From assembly GCA_029210565.1 (NCBI GenBank), contig JARGFQ010000011.1:82777-146776 (forward strand): DNA of 64,000 nucleotides, given 5' to 3'. The stretch is from Bacteroidales bacterium. Lineage in GTDB: Bacteria > Bacteroidota > Bacteroidia > Bacteroidales > VadinHA17. Position numbers and translations under genes: made by a program. Positions 18,241 through 26,953 of this stretch are shown piece after piece (the stretch's first letter is position 1; every line of letters starts with the position of its first letter). Under the pieces are notes generated by a model that was given only the letters and a program-made list of their open reading frames with translations, ran no database searches and had not been told where the DNA came from.

Positions 18241-18375
18241 ATGATACAGCGGGATTTTATAATAATAGGTACGGTGATCGTGGTGCTGATCATCGTCTAC
18301 ATGATCATGAAACGCCGCACCGACAGGATCAGGTCACGGCGTGACGACCGAAACAGATTCAGACAAAGCCGATAA
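18241..18375 (+). CDS. Small single-helix membrane protein (44 residues)
   Basis: Translates from ATG 18241 as 44 residues: a short head (MIQRDF), one strongly hydrophobic helix (IIIGTVIVVLIIVYMIM), then a tail of 20 residues with ten arginines or lysines. The order predicts a membrane-anchored peptide with a basic cytoplasmic tail. It lies 6 bp after the LolA-like gene and directly before an intrinsic terminator, so it is the last gene of the ftsK-lolA transcript. I do not recognise a family. Confidence 0.6.
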   Translation: MIQRDFIIIGTVIVVLIIVYMIMKRRTDRIRSRRDDRNRFRQSR

Positions 18376-18390
18376 CAACAGCATTAAAAG

Positions 18391-18418
18391 AAAGCTGCCC
18401 CTTGCGAGAGGCAGCTTT
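18391..18418. terminator. Bidirectional intrinsic terminator
   Basis: AAAGCTGCC and GGCAGCTTT form a 9-bp stem with a 10-base loop. T-rich sequence follows on both strands (TTTCCTTTAG plus, TTTCTTTTAA minus). It lies between the convergent ftsK-lolA transcript and susD. Confidence 0.8.
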
Positions 18419-18471
18419 CCTTTAGTGATTACCTGTTTTCAGGTAATGAAATTATCTACAAATCAAAATTA

Positions 18472-20061
18472 TTAATAGACGTTCTGTACGATGTTGGGGT
18501 TGGCGTCAATCTCACGCTGCGGGATAAGGAATACCCACTTTGGATTAACACTCGGCTTATCCTGATACATACCGTCAATGTAGAGGTCGGGATCTGCTCC
18601 TGACCCGGTCAGATCAAGTACCTCATCATTCCTAAGCATGTCGAACCACCTGAAACCTTCCAGGAACAGTTCAATCCTTCTCTGAAGGAGAATCTCGTCA
18701 ACAAGAGCCTGTCCCGTATTGGTTGACTTTACATACCCGGCATCCCTTTTAGAAACCAGTTCAAACAGAACATCCTGTGCCAGTGCATCCTGGGTGCCCA
18801 GACGAGCCAGAGCCTCTGCCTCTATCAGATACATCTCTGATGCCCTCATATGAATTACGTCCATGGGATCAATGGTTGGTCCGTTGGACTGCTGCAGTTT
18901 TATGTGCATATAAGGAACCATATTGTGAGATTTCGAGTTATTTACGATAACTCTGTAGGCTGCAACAGAATCGAGATAGTCCTCCCTGGTGGCATACCTT
19001 CCTGCATTGTCGCCTGCATCCCATGCGTCGAAAGTACTTGGTGCATTCGCAAGGAACAGGTCTTTCCTGTAGTCGGTATCGGATATCTGAGCATAAAGCA
19101 GGTGATTAATATACTTGGGATTACTCCTGTTCTGTGAACCATTGAAATTGTTGGAGCAGTAGTAGAAATATGAATAGTAATATGCTGTCTGGTCCTGTAT
19201 CATTTTTGACCCCCATATCCATTCCGGGTTATCGATACTGTTAAAACCGGACTTGAACTGACTTTCGTTCATCAATGTATAATCCTGGCGGGCTTCATGA
19301 GCCATTGTCGCTGCCTTCTGCCACTGGCCGCTGGTCACGTATACCCTGGCAGCTATCCCCTTGGCAACATCAACATTGAGGTGCGACAGGTCTGCTCTGG
19401 ATGTAGCATCGGCAAAATGGCCTATAGCGGTTGTAAGGTCATCTTCGATCTGTGTGTAGACCTCCTGAACTGTATTACGAGGCTTCCCTTCGTAAGGAGG
19501 TTCAGTGGCAGTCATAATAGGTACACCAAGATCCGTTGCCGGATTCCCGACCATATAAGGTTTGGCAAAGAACTGCACCAGCTGAAAATGTGCCCATGCC
19601 CTGTAGGTATAGGCCTGTCCCAGAATATTGTGCAACTCATCGGACATCTGCAGATCTCCGGCAGCATTGATGATGTTGTTTACCGAACCGATGATATTGT
19701 AATAGAAAAACCACGAGTAGGAGACATCATTTCTGTTCGCATTGGTATGCATAATCCATTGTAAACGTGCCCTGTGCCAACCATTGCCGACAGTGGAATG
19801 CAGTGCATCACTGGCTCCGTACTCTGCCGTGGGGATCATAAACTGTTGTCCGGCATACGCTCTGATATAACCATTCTGAGCATACATAGCCCGATGGATA
19901 CCGTTCATGGCCAGCATCATATTGTCAACTGATCCGAGAGCAATCTCATTCGAGACAGCATCAGTAGGAACGGTTTGCAGGAAATCTTCCTCACATGAGC
20001 TCAAGCCCAGTGAGATGGCGAAGATTAAGACTAACCTTAAAGTTAAATATTTCGCTTTCAT
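18472..20061 (-). CDS. SusD/RagB-family nutrient-binding outer-membrane lipoprotein
   Basis: Surface lipoprotein that caps the partner SusC barrel and captures ligand. The 529-residue protein has a signal peptide with lipobox LSSCEEDF (Cys near 23) and the typical SusD start LQTVPTDAV. TPR-like helices follow (GQAYTYRAWAHFQLVQFFAKPY), and the C-terminus has the family motif RRIELFLEGFRWFDMLRN. It lies 26 bp downstream of susC. No glycosidase, peptidase or regulator is next to the pair, so the substrate cannot be told from context. Confidence 0.95.
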   Translation of the reverse strand: MKAKYLTLRLVLIFAISLGLSSCEEDFLQTVPTDAVSNEIALGSVDNMMLAMNGIHRAMYAQNGYIRAYAGQQFMIPTAEYGASDALHSTVGNGWHRARLQWIMHTNANRNDVSYSWFFYYNIIGSVNNIINAAGDLQMSDELHNILGQAYTYRAWAHFQLVQFFAKPYMVGNPATDLGVPIMTATEPPYEGKPRNTVQEVYTQIEDDLTTAIGHFADATSRADLSHLNVDVAKGIAARVYVTSGQWQKAATMAHEARQDYTLMNESQFKSGFNSIDNPEWIWGSKMIQDQTAYYYSYFYYCSNNFNGSQNRSNPKYINHLLYAQISDTDYRKDLFLANAPSTFDAWDAGDNAGRYATREDYLDSVAAYRVIVNNSKSHNMVPYMHIKLQQSNGPTIDPMDVIHMRASEMYLIEAEALARLGTQDALAQDVLFELVSKRDAGYVKSTNTGQALVDEILLQRRIELFLEGFRWFDMLRNDEVLDLTGSGADPDLYIDGMYQDKPSVNPKWVFLIPQREIDANPNIVQNVY

Positions 20062-20087
20062 TTTTTATACTGTTTAAGTGATATCAA

Positions 20088-23000
20088 TTAAAACTGCAGA
20101 TTAAGTCCTATGATCACTGACCTGCTTGGACTGTAGGCAAACTCGCTCTGTGTTCCCGAGAAGTTGTAGGTTGGGTTCATTCCCTTTCTGGCTGTAAACA
20201 GATAGAGATTTTCACCTGTCGCAAATACACTTAATTGACCCATTCCCAATCTGTTGAGAAGCTGTTTCGGGAAAGCATAGCTTAAGGTTACATTCTTAAT
20301 ATTGAAGTAGTCCGATGAAACCAGAAAAAAGTCCGAAGTTGCATAGAGGCTGGCATTCGCATACTGAAGTCTTGGAAAATCAGCTATATCTCCGGGGTTT
20401 TTCCATGAATTCTTGACATCCGGATGAAAAGACTCTCCGGCTACTGCACCAAGCATTCCCTGGTATACGCCATCAAGCATCTTGCCTCCCAATGAATAGG
20501 TGAACAGGGTACTCAATGTAAAACCCTTAAATGTAAGAAGATTTCCTATAGATCCCTGCAGTTTCGGAAATGCAGAAGCTCCCACGTAGCCATATCCTGC
20601 TGCGCTCTGGCCTTTGGTAAGAACCGGATCGCCATTGGTGTCGTAAGACAGCTTTGTGCCTGTCACGTTGCCTTCTTCATCGGTTACGTCTTCCCAGACA
20701 TGGAACCTGGTGGCACCGTCGGCAGGGTCAATATCATAGAATTTTCTCAACCAGAAATCATAAACAGAATGTCCTACTGACCATCTCTTGGTGCCACTAA
20801 CGAATGGATCAGGAATATAAGTGATTTCGTTTCTCAGGGTAGAGGCTAAAAGAGTCAGGTTCCATCTGAAGTCACTCGTACGTACTATGTCGCCATTAAC
20901 ATTGAATTCCCATCCCCTGTTAAACAGGGCGGCAATGTTCCTTGGCTGACTTAACAGGCCCATTGAAGAAGGCAGAGGCATATCATACAACAGGTCATCA
21001 GATTTTCTGTTGTACCATTCAACACTTGCATTGATCCTGTTGAACAGAGAGAAATCAATTGCAACGTCAAAAGTCTTGTTCACCTCCCAGGTTAACGCCG
21101 AGTTACCCACAGTCTCCCAGCGTATGCCCGGGGAAGTGGCATTCGGACGGGTGCCATAAAGGGCCTGGTAGCCGTAGGAACCGATATTGTCATTTCCAAC
21201 TTCTCCATATGAAGCCCTTAATTTCAGGTTATCAATCCATTCTAAATTAGCCATGAACTGTTCCTCGCTGATTCTCCAGCTGCCTCCCACGGAGAAAAAG
21301 TTACCCCATCTGACATCCTGTGAAAAGGCTGAGGAACCATCCCTGCGGTAAGAACCTTCAATATAGTACCTGTCGTTGTAGTTATACTTTAGCCTCCCAA
21401 AGTACCCTTCCGTTCTTTTATTAGTAGTATAACTTGTATTGGTTGAAGTGTTTACAAAGTTATTCAACTCATATATGCCGGTAACAATAAACTGGTTTTT
21501 GAAACCTCTCTGGTAAGTGTACTCCCTGGAGTAGGATTCGTGACCCAACAGAGCTGCAAAGTTATGTACACCCATGAAGGTCTTTTCATAGTTAAGCAGC
21601 TGGTTGAAGTTGACTGAGGCCCTTATGTAACGAGACTCATCCATCCTGGCGGTCGGGGCTCCGTCACCAATCCTTGGATTCTCATAGCCCTTGTAATGAT
21701 AGTTTTGTACATCAAGACTTGCATTAACCGTAGCAGTGAGGCCTTCAAGAATCGTAACCGTGGTATAGATCCTGTTACCCAGGTTATTCCTGTTATACTC
21801 ATCACTGTTCCAGTTCAGCTCGGCAATGGCATGTCTGCCCTGATTTATGGGCCTAGAATGTAGCCCGCCATCATCGTACTGCTTTTCCCCTGCACCGTCG
21901 AGTATATATTCACCCGTGGCCTGGTCAACCAGGTAGATAGGATAGATAGGCGCCGTCATCCTTGCATTCCTGAATGGGTTGGCATAGGTGGCAGAATTTG
22001 AGGTACCCACATCACTGTAATCCAGTGAGGCATACATATTGGCCCCGATCTTCAGCCATTTCTTGACATCATAATCGAGATTCAACCTGGTATTTATACG
22101 CTCGAAGTCAGATTTAATAGTGTAACCTCTCTCATCAAGATAACCCAGGGAGTAGAAATAACTTACCTTTTTGCTGCCGCCCATAAGGTTCAGATCATAG
22201 TTCTGCCTGTAACCTGTCTGCATTGCAGGCTCATACCAGTCGAGATCAGGAAAACCAATCTTTGCATTTGGGTTTATTTTTCCATCAGGGCCCACAATCT
22301 GATTGTTGGGTGTGCCCACAAAAGGATTATATCTGAGCTGTGAGTAAATATTCTCATACGCATATGATCTCGCCTCGCCTATGGTGGCGTTGGTACCGGC
22401 CCAGAATCTGGTCTGTGCATAGGCCTCAGCCTGAAGTTCATAATAATCGAAGGCATCAACAGACTCATAATGAGGAAGTGACTGGCTGATCAACCCTGCC
22501 TGTGCTTTTATGCTGATTACCAGATTTTCACTGCCTTTAGTCCCGCTTTTAGTCGTGATAATGATTACACCGTTTGCTGCACGTGAGCCGTAAAGAGCTG
22601 TTGATGAAGCATCCTTTAGTATAGTCATGGACTCAATATCGCCCGGATTAATACTAGCCAGGCTTCCTGAGTACTCCGCTCCGTCGAGTATGATCAGCGG
22701 ATAGGAAGATGTGTTCAGGGTTCCTAATCCACGAATCTGGATATCAGGGGAGCTGCCCGGCTGGCCTGAACCGGCTGTAGTCTGTACCCCGCTGGTGGAA
22801 CCGATCAATATTTGTCCTACAGAAGATATTGAGCGACCTTCCAGCTTCTTGGAGTCGATAACAGCAGCAGATCCTGTCAGAGATTCTTTCCTGACCGTAC
22901 CGTAGGCAACTACCATTACCTCTTCCAGACCCAGAACGTCGGGTTCAAGGGTTGCATCCACAACAGACCCGGAAATGGAAAGGGTAAGAGTTTTCATCCC

Positions 23001-23231
23001 CACAAAGGAGAAAACCAGTCTTGTAGCGTTTTCAGGAACATTCAGTGAGTACCTTCCGTCAAAATCTGACATCGTCCCCACAGTTGAACCCTCTACAACG
23101 ATCGATACTCCGGGTAGGGGCAGTCCATCCTCCGCAGAAGTAACCGTGCCGGATACTTGCCGGGTTTGTGCATTCAGCGCCAGACCGCAGATAAATAGCA
23201 GTAATGACAAAAGAATAGCTGTTCTTTTCAT
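20088..23231 (-). CDS. SusC/RagA-family TonB-linked outer-membrane transporter
   Basis: TonB-dependent beta barrel that imports the ligand held by SusD. The 1047-residue protein has a signal peptide (LLLFICGLALNAQ) and a carboxypeptidase-regulatory-like domain (about 25-100, with VSGTVTSAEDGLPLPGVSIV). The SusC plug signature is DASSTALYGSRAANGVIIITTKSG near 205-228, followed by a barrel ending in GLNLQF with a C-terminal Phe. Full length for the family. A promoter with both elements lies 49-77 bp upstream. With susD it forms an isolated two-gene uptake unit. Confidence 0.96.
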   Translation of the reverse strand: MKRTAILLSLLLFICGLALNAQTRQVSGTVTSAEDGLPLPGVSIVVEGSTVGTMSDFDGRYSLNVPENATRLVFSFVGMKTLTLSISGSVVDATLEPDVLGLEEVMVVAYGTVRKESLTGSAAVIDSKKLEGRSISSVGQILIGSTSGVQTTAGSGQPGSSPDIQIRGLGTLNTSSYPLIILDGAEYSGSLASINPGDIESMTILKDASSTALYGSRAANGVIIITTKSGTKGSENLVISIKAQAGLISQSLPHYESVDAFDYYELQAEAYAQTRFWAGTNATIGEARSYAYENIYSQLRYNPFVGTPNNQIVGPDGKINPNAKIGFPDLDWYEPAMQTGYRQNYDLNLMGGSKKVSYFYSLGYLDERGYTIKSDFERINTRLNLDYDVKKWLKIGANMYASLDYSDVGTSNSATYANPFRNARMTAPIYPIYLVDQATGEYILDGAGEKQYDDGGLHSRPINQGRHAIAELNWNSDEYNRNNLGNRIYTTVTILEGLTATVNASLDVQNYHYKGYENPRIGDGAPTARMDESRYIRASVNFNQLLNYEKTFMGVHNFAALLGHESYSREYTYQRGFKNQFIVTGIYELNNFVNTSTNTSYTTNKRTEGYFGRLKYNYNDRYYIEGSYRRDGSSAFSQDVRWGNFFSVGGSWRISEEQFMANLEWIDNLKLRASYGEVGNDNIGSYGYQALYGTRPNATSPGIRWETVGNSALTWEVNKTFDVAIDFSLFNRINASVEWYNRKSDDLLYDMPLPSSMGLLSQPRNIAALFNRGWEFNVNGDIVRTSDFRWNLTLLASTLRNEITYIPDPFVSGTKRWSVGHSVYDFWLRKFYDIDPADGATRFHVWEDVTDEEGNVTGTKLSYDTNGDPVLTKGQSAAGYGYVGASAFPKLQGSIGNLLTFKGFTLSTLFTYSLGGKMLDGVYQGMLGAVAGESFHPDVKNSWKNPGDIADFPRLQYANASLYATSDFFLVSSDYFNIKNVTLSYAFPKQLLNRLGMGQLSVFATGENLYLFTARKGMNPTYNFSGTQSEFAYSPSRSVIIGLNLQF

Positions 23232-23279
23232 AGAGATTGATTTAGGTTAGTTTACAAAAAATTTACAATAACAACTTGG

Positions 23280-23308
23280 CAAAAATAACAATATTTAATA
23301 CATATCAA
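23280..23308 (-). promoter_or_regulatory. Promoter (-33 TTG, -7 TATTTTTG) for susC/susD
   Basis: On the minus strand TTG (23308-23306) and TATTTTTG (23287-23280) are separated by 18 bp, as in the Bacteroidota consensus. The leader to the susC ATG would be about 42 bases. Confidence 0.65.
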
Positions 23309-23406
23309 TAATAACATGCTTTTTAACCTTTTTTACAAATTGAAATATTTAATCCCACAACTGACTGTTATACTATAGAATACAGAGGAGGGCAGAATGT
23401 TACTCA

Positions 23407-25095
23407 TCACACTTTGTCCTTTAATGTTGCCAAAAGGTCATCTTCGATTTCTGTTGCCCGGGCGTCGATCTTCCCGCCCTCAGCAAGCAGAGACCCGGCG
23501 AAATCTCTGTCATGCAGTCCTTTAACATTTACCTGAACGTTCAGGAAGGCACCTCTGATGCAGGCTCTGGTCGCCAGCACCCCTACTGCAGCATCAGTCA
23601 CTGAGTTGGGATTTCCCTTTTTGATCATCTCTGCCAGGAGCTCAAAGTTTTTGAATGCCTCCTTCATCACCGTCAGCGGCACCAGCGATGCCTGCTTCGT
23701 CGCCTCCTCCACGGCAGCCGCCCTGGCAACCTTCTCCTCTTCATTGCTTTTCGGCATACCGAAGGCATCAAGGATGGCATTATAGGCATCAGTATCCTCA
23801 TCAACGAGCTGCAGCAGTCTATTCTGCAGCTGCACTCCCCTTTCTGCCCATGAGGCAAACTCCTCCCAGCGGTCGTCCCAGCCCCGCTTGTGGCTTGAGA
23901 GATTGGCCACCATAGTCCCCAGCGCCGCCCCCATGGCTCCCATGGCAGCAGAGACTGACCCGCCGCCCGGGGCAGGCGACTCTGATGATGTTTCCCAGAC
24001 AAAAGATGCAAGGGAGAGATCGGCGAGCCTGGTACCGCTCTTGTCGCGCAGTATGTACTCTATTATCTTTTCATCAGGATTAAACGGTTTCAGCTCCGAA
24101 AGACCCATGGACCTTATTGCTGTGTCTATCAGTTCAGCATCGGAGACACCTGCCGAGCGCTGCTGCTTATGCAGGAAATACTGACCGGCATCAAGCATGG
24201 CCTTAAGAGGGATTAGTCCCACCAGTTCCGAACCTGTCACCCTCACTCCCCTGGCGTCAGCCTTGCGGCACACCTCATCAAACGCCACATGTACCGGCGT
24301 CACTGATATATTGGTGAGGTTCATGGATATCTGCGCAAACCGGTACTCTGGTATATACCATCCTATGGCTTTGACAGCCTTCAGTGATCCGGGTATCATT
24401 ACAGGTGCACCGTCTGCATCTCTTACCACCTTGCCAGTGATGGGATTCCCTTCACGCTTCTCGCGTCCACGCTCCCTGACATCAAAGGCAATGGCGTTGG
24501 CACGGCGTACCGAGGTAGTGTTGAGATTGACGTTGAAGGCCACAAGGAAATCGCGTGCCCCCACAATGACGGCTCCGGCTCCGGCATTAAAGCGCGCCGG
24601 TCCAAAGTCGGGCTTCCAGGCAGGATCCTGAAGCTTCTTCTTAAGCCCTTCATATTCACCTGCCCTGATCGCGGCCAGGTTCCTTCTCTTTTCTTCAAGG
24701 GCAGCAGCCTCATAACAGTAAACGGGCAGCGAGAGCTCCTCTCCTATCCTCTTTGCCAGCTTGCGTGCCAACTCAGCCGTCTCCTCCATGGTGATGCCGG
24801 CTACAGGCACCAGCGGGCAGACATCAGTGGCTCCGAGACGCGGATGGGCACCGGTATGCTTTGACATGTCAATCACCTGCGAGGCCCTGCGTACAGCCCT
24901 GTAGGCTGCCTCGCATACCGCCTCAGGCTCACCGACAAATGTCACAACCGTACGGTTGGTATCGCGGCCCGGATCAACATCCAGGAGACGCACACCCTCC
25001 ACAGCCTCAATTTCATCAGTGATCTGCCTTATCTTTTCCATATCGCGCCCCTCACTGAAATTGGGTACGCATTCTATAATCCGGTTACTGTTCAT
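23407..25095 (-). CDS. ftcD: Fused glutamate formimidoyltransferase / formimidoyltetrahydrofolate cyclodeaminase
   Basis: Last steps of histidine breakdown: moves the formimino group from formiminoglutamate to tetrahydrofolate, then releases ammonia to leave methenyl-THF. Residues 1 to about 325 form the transferase domain (starts ECVPNFSEGRD, with HTGAHPRLGATD near 82). Residues about 355-560 form the cyclodeaminase domain (SPAPGGGSVSAAMGAMGAAL, later GNPNSVTDAAVG). The two-domain fusion is known from animals and Bacteroidota. It lies downstream of hutI with a repeat-filled 279-bp gap, so it may have its own promoter. hutH and hutU are not in the window. Confidence 0.95.
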   Translation of the reverse strand: MNSNRIIECVPNFSEGRDMEKIRQITDEIEAVEGVRLLDVDPGRDTNRTVVTFVGEPEAVCEAAYRAVRRASQVIDMSKHTGAHPRLGATDVCPLVPVAGITMEETAELARKLAKRIGEELSLPVYCYEAAALEEKRRNLAAIRAGEYEGLKKKLQDPAWKPDFGPARFNAGAGAVIVGARDFLVAFNVNLNTTSVRRANAIAFDVRERGREKREGNPITGKVVRDADGAPVMIPGSLKAVKAIGWYIPEYRFAQISMNLTNISVTPVHVAFDEVCRKADARGVRVTGSELVGLIPLKAMLDAGQYFLHKQQRSAGVSDAELIDTAIRSMGLSELKPFNPDEKIIEYILRDKSGTRLADLSLASFVWETSSESPAPGGGSVSAAMGAMGAALGTMVANLSSHKRGWDDRWEEFASWAERGVQLQNRLLQLVDEDTDAYNAILDAFGMPKSNEEEKVARAAAVEEATKQASLVPLTVMKEAFKNFELLAEMIKKGNPNSVTDAAVGVLATRACIRGAFLNVQVNVKGLHDRDFAGSLLAEGGKIDARATEIEDDLLATLKDKV

Positions 25096-25108
25096 ATAAT
25101 AATAAGGT

Positions 25109-25150
25109 ATTTGCGATTTTCGATTTGCGATTTTCGATTTTGACTGCCGT
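25109..25150. repeat. Heptanucleotide array, copy 3 (upstream of ftcD)
   Basis: Six units in one register: ATTTGCG, ATTTTCG, ATTTGCG, ATTTTCG, ATTTTGA, CTGCCGT. It begins 13 bp upstream of the ftcD ATG. It has the same AT-rich-to-CTGCCG transition as the array at 13174-13236. Confidence 0.8.
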
Positions 25151-25246
25151 CTACAATACTATAAGGCCTACAGCCTATAATTGAAACTTATTATTACTTT
25201 AAGACCCCGATACGACTTCCGGCCTTCGGGGCAGGCTTCACAACCT

Positions 25247-25382
25247 ACTGCTTCTAGCCACCGAAGCCTTGGTGCAGGTGGCCGACTTCTTTCAGCCACC
25301 GTAGCCTTCTTTGACATCTGACTCCGTCGGACGAAGTCTGTAGTCTTAATGTAGGATGTGCCGCAGGTGGTCGACTACCGAC
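25247..25382 (+). repeat. Hairpin module, copy 2, with a shortened partner
   Basis: 25291-25382 matches the module of copy 1: AGCCACCGTAGCC, TTGACATC, then AGGATGTGCCGCAGGTGG and CGACTACCGACTG. It has an extra insert (GACTCCGTC-GGACGAAGTC, self-complementary) in the loop. 25247-25288 looks like a second copy with the centre deleted (AGCCACCGAAGCC ... GCAGGTGGCCGACT). The rest of the 25151-25246 gap shows no gene. Confidence 0.75.
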
Positions 25383-26622
25383 TGATAACAACCACCCCAT
25401 CCAGTATCACGGTCTCAACAAGGTTACTTCCATAAGCATAGGACATATACTCATATGACGGTATCTTTTTGGTTATGAATAAATTTGCCTTTTTACCAAC
25501 GGTGATTGAGCCGTGTGTCTCCGACAGTCCCATGGCATATGCGGAGTTGAGGGTCACCGCATTGATCGCCTCCTCCGGCAGCATACGCAACCTGAGACAA
25601 CCCAGCGACATCACCAGTTTCATGTTACCCGAAGGCGACGAACCCGGATTGTAATCGCTTGCCAATGCGACAGGCAGTCCGGCATCGATGATCTTCCGTG
25701 CGGGCGGATCTGTCATGCCGAGGAAGAAGGCGGCACCGGGAAGAAGTGTGGGCATGGTGCCGCTGCCTGCCAGGGCAGCAATCTCATCATCGCCGGTAAA
25801 CTCAAGATGGTCCACCGAGAGAGCCCCGTGCTTCACTCCAGCCTGTATTCCTCCGGAATAATCAAGTTCGTTGGCGTGTATCTTGGGAACCATATCGTGA
25901 CGGGCACCTGCTTCCAGGATGCGCTCCGTCTCCTCCACCGTGAAAAAGCCCCTGTCGCAGAAGACATCAATAAAGTCGGCCAGCTTCTCCGCAGCTATTG
26001 CCGGTATCATTTCAACGACTATCAGTTCAATATACCCGCTCCTGTTATCGCGGTATTCAGCGGGGAAGGCATGTGCACCCAGAAAGGTTGACCTCACCGT
26101 CAGCGGCGACTCCTGCTTTATCCTCCGTATCACCCTGAGCATCTTGAGTTCATCCTCCGTCGTCAATCCATAGCCGCTCTTGATCTCTGCCGCCCCGGTA
26201 CCAAACGAGATTATCTCCCTGACACGCTCCATCGACTGCCGGAAGAGATCCTCCCCGGATGTTTCATGCAACAGCTTCGCTGAGTTGAGAATACCGCCTC
26301 CCCGCTTTGCTATCTCCTCGTAAGAGAGACCCCTGATTTTGTCGGTATACTCCTTCTCCCTGCTTCCCGCATAGACCAGGTGGGTATGCGGGTCACAAAA
26401 GGCGGGAAAGAGATATCCTCCTCCGGCATCGATCTGAGTTATTTCATTTCCAGGAGAGGGTATGCTCTCAGGAGGTCCGAAGCCAACAATAATGCCATCC
26501 TCAATCAGCAGCCATCCCTTCTCAATGACGGGCAGATGTGACATGTCTCTCCCTGCCACGAAGGCAACGGGTTCTTCCCTGGTCTGGACCAGCATCCCCG
26601 TGTTGTGAATAAGAAGACTCAT
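25375..26622 (-). CDS. hutI: Imidazolonepropionase
   Basis: Third enzyme of histidine degradation: opens 4-imidazolone-5-propionate to N-formimino-L-glutamate. The 415-residue amidohydrolase has the metal motif FCDPHTHLVYAG near residue 76, the substrate segment EIKSGYGL near 149, HANELDYSGG near 245 and ALASDYNPGSSP near 324. It is in the same direction as ftcD, which handles the product. Its stop codon TAG and the preceding Ser-Arg codons are made of the heptad repeat (CAGTCGG TAGTCGA on the minus strand), yet its C-terminus looks of normal length. Confidence 0.95.
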   Translation of the reverse strand: MSLLIHNTGMLVQTREEPVAFVAGRDMSHLPVIEKGWLLIEDGIIVGFGPPESIPSPGNEITQIDAGGGYLFPAFCDPHTHLVYAGSREKEYTDKIRGLSYEEIAKRGGGILNSAKLLHETSGEDLFRQSMERVREIISFGTGAAEIKSGYGLTTEDELKMLRVIRRIKQESPLTVRSTFLGAHAFPAEYRDNRSGYIELIVVEMIPAIAAEKLADFIDVFCDRGFFTVEETERILEAGARHDMVPKIHANELDYSGGIQAGVKHGALSVDHLEFTGDDEIAALAGSGTMPTLLPGAAFFLGMTDPPARKIIDAGLPVALASDYNPGSSPSGNMKLVMSLGCLRLRMLPEEAINAVTLNSAYAMGLSETHGSITVGKKANLFITKKIPSYEYMSYAYGSNLVETVILDGVVVISR

Positions 26623-26953
26623 GGCACAGGTTTTTTAGAGTGCACTAAGGTAGCAATATTAAAAATATTAGGTTATGAGCATCATTTTTCTTTATTTTTA
26701 CATCCGCGAAATTGAACCCGATGGCACCCGCCTGCAACAAGGACACAGAAAAACCTCAGTTCACTTTATACACGAGGTCCGCTGGGCTATCGGGCATGCG
26801 AGGCCAATTCACCTTAAAAATCCAAATCATCTGAACATGAAACCCACATGATTGACCACAATCACAAACACGAATAAATATAATTTACAATCATGTGTGG
26901 TTCTCCCGATAAATCGGGACAGGCTATCAAACCTTCAAAATCAAAATTATATT
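26623..26953. other. Intergenic region between hutI and the surface-antigen gene
   Basis: 331 bp with no gene. The only structure I see is a perfect inverted repeat, TCCCGAT-AA-ATCGGGA at 26904-26919, 35 bp before the downstream ATG. No TAnnTTTG promoter match is clear for either divergent gene. Confidence 0.5.

Noticed and set aside
26704..26919. Possible riboswitch or small RNA upstream of the surface-antigen gene
   Set aside because: Only a short inverted repeat (TCCCGAT-AA-ATCGGGA) is visible; no known riboswitch core or terminator pairing.
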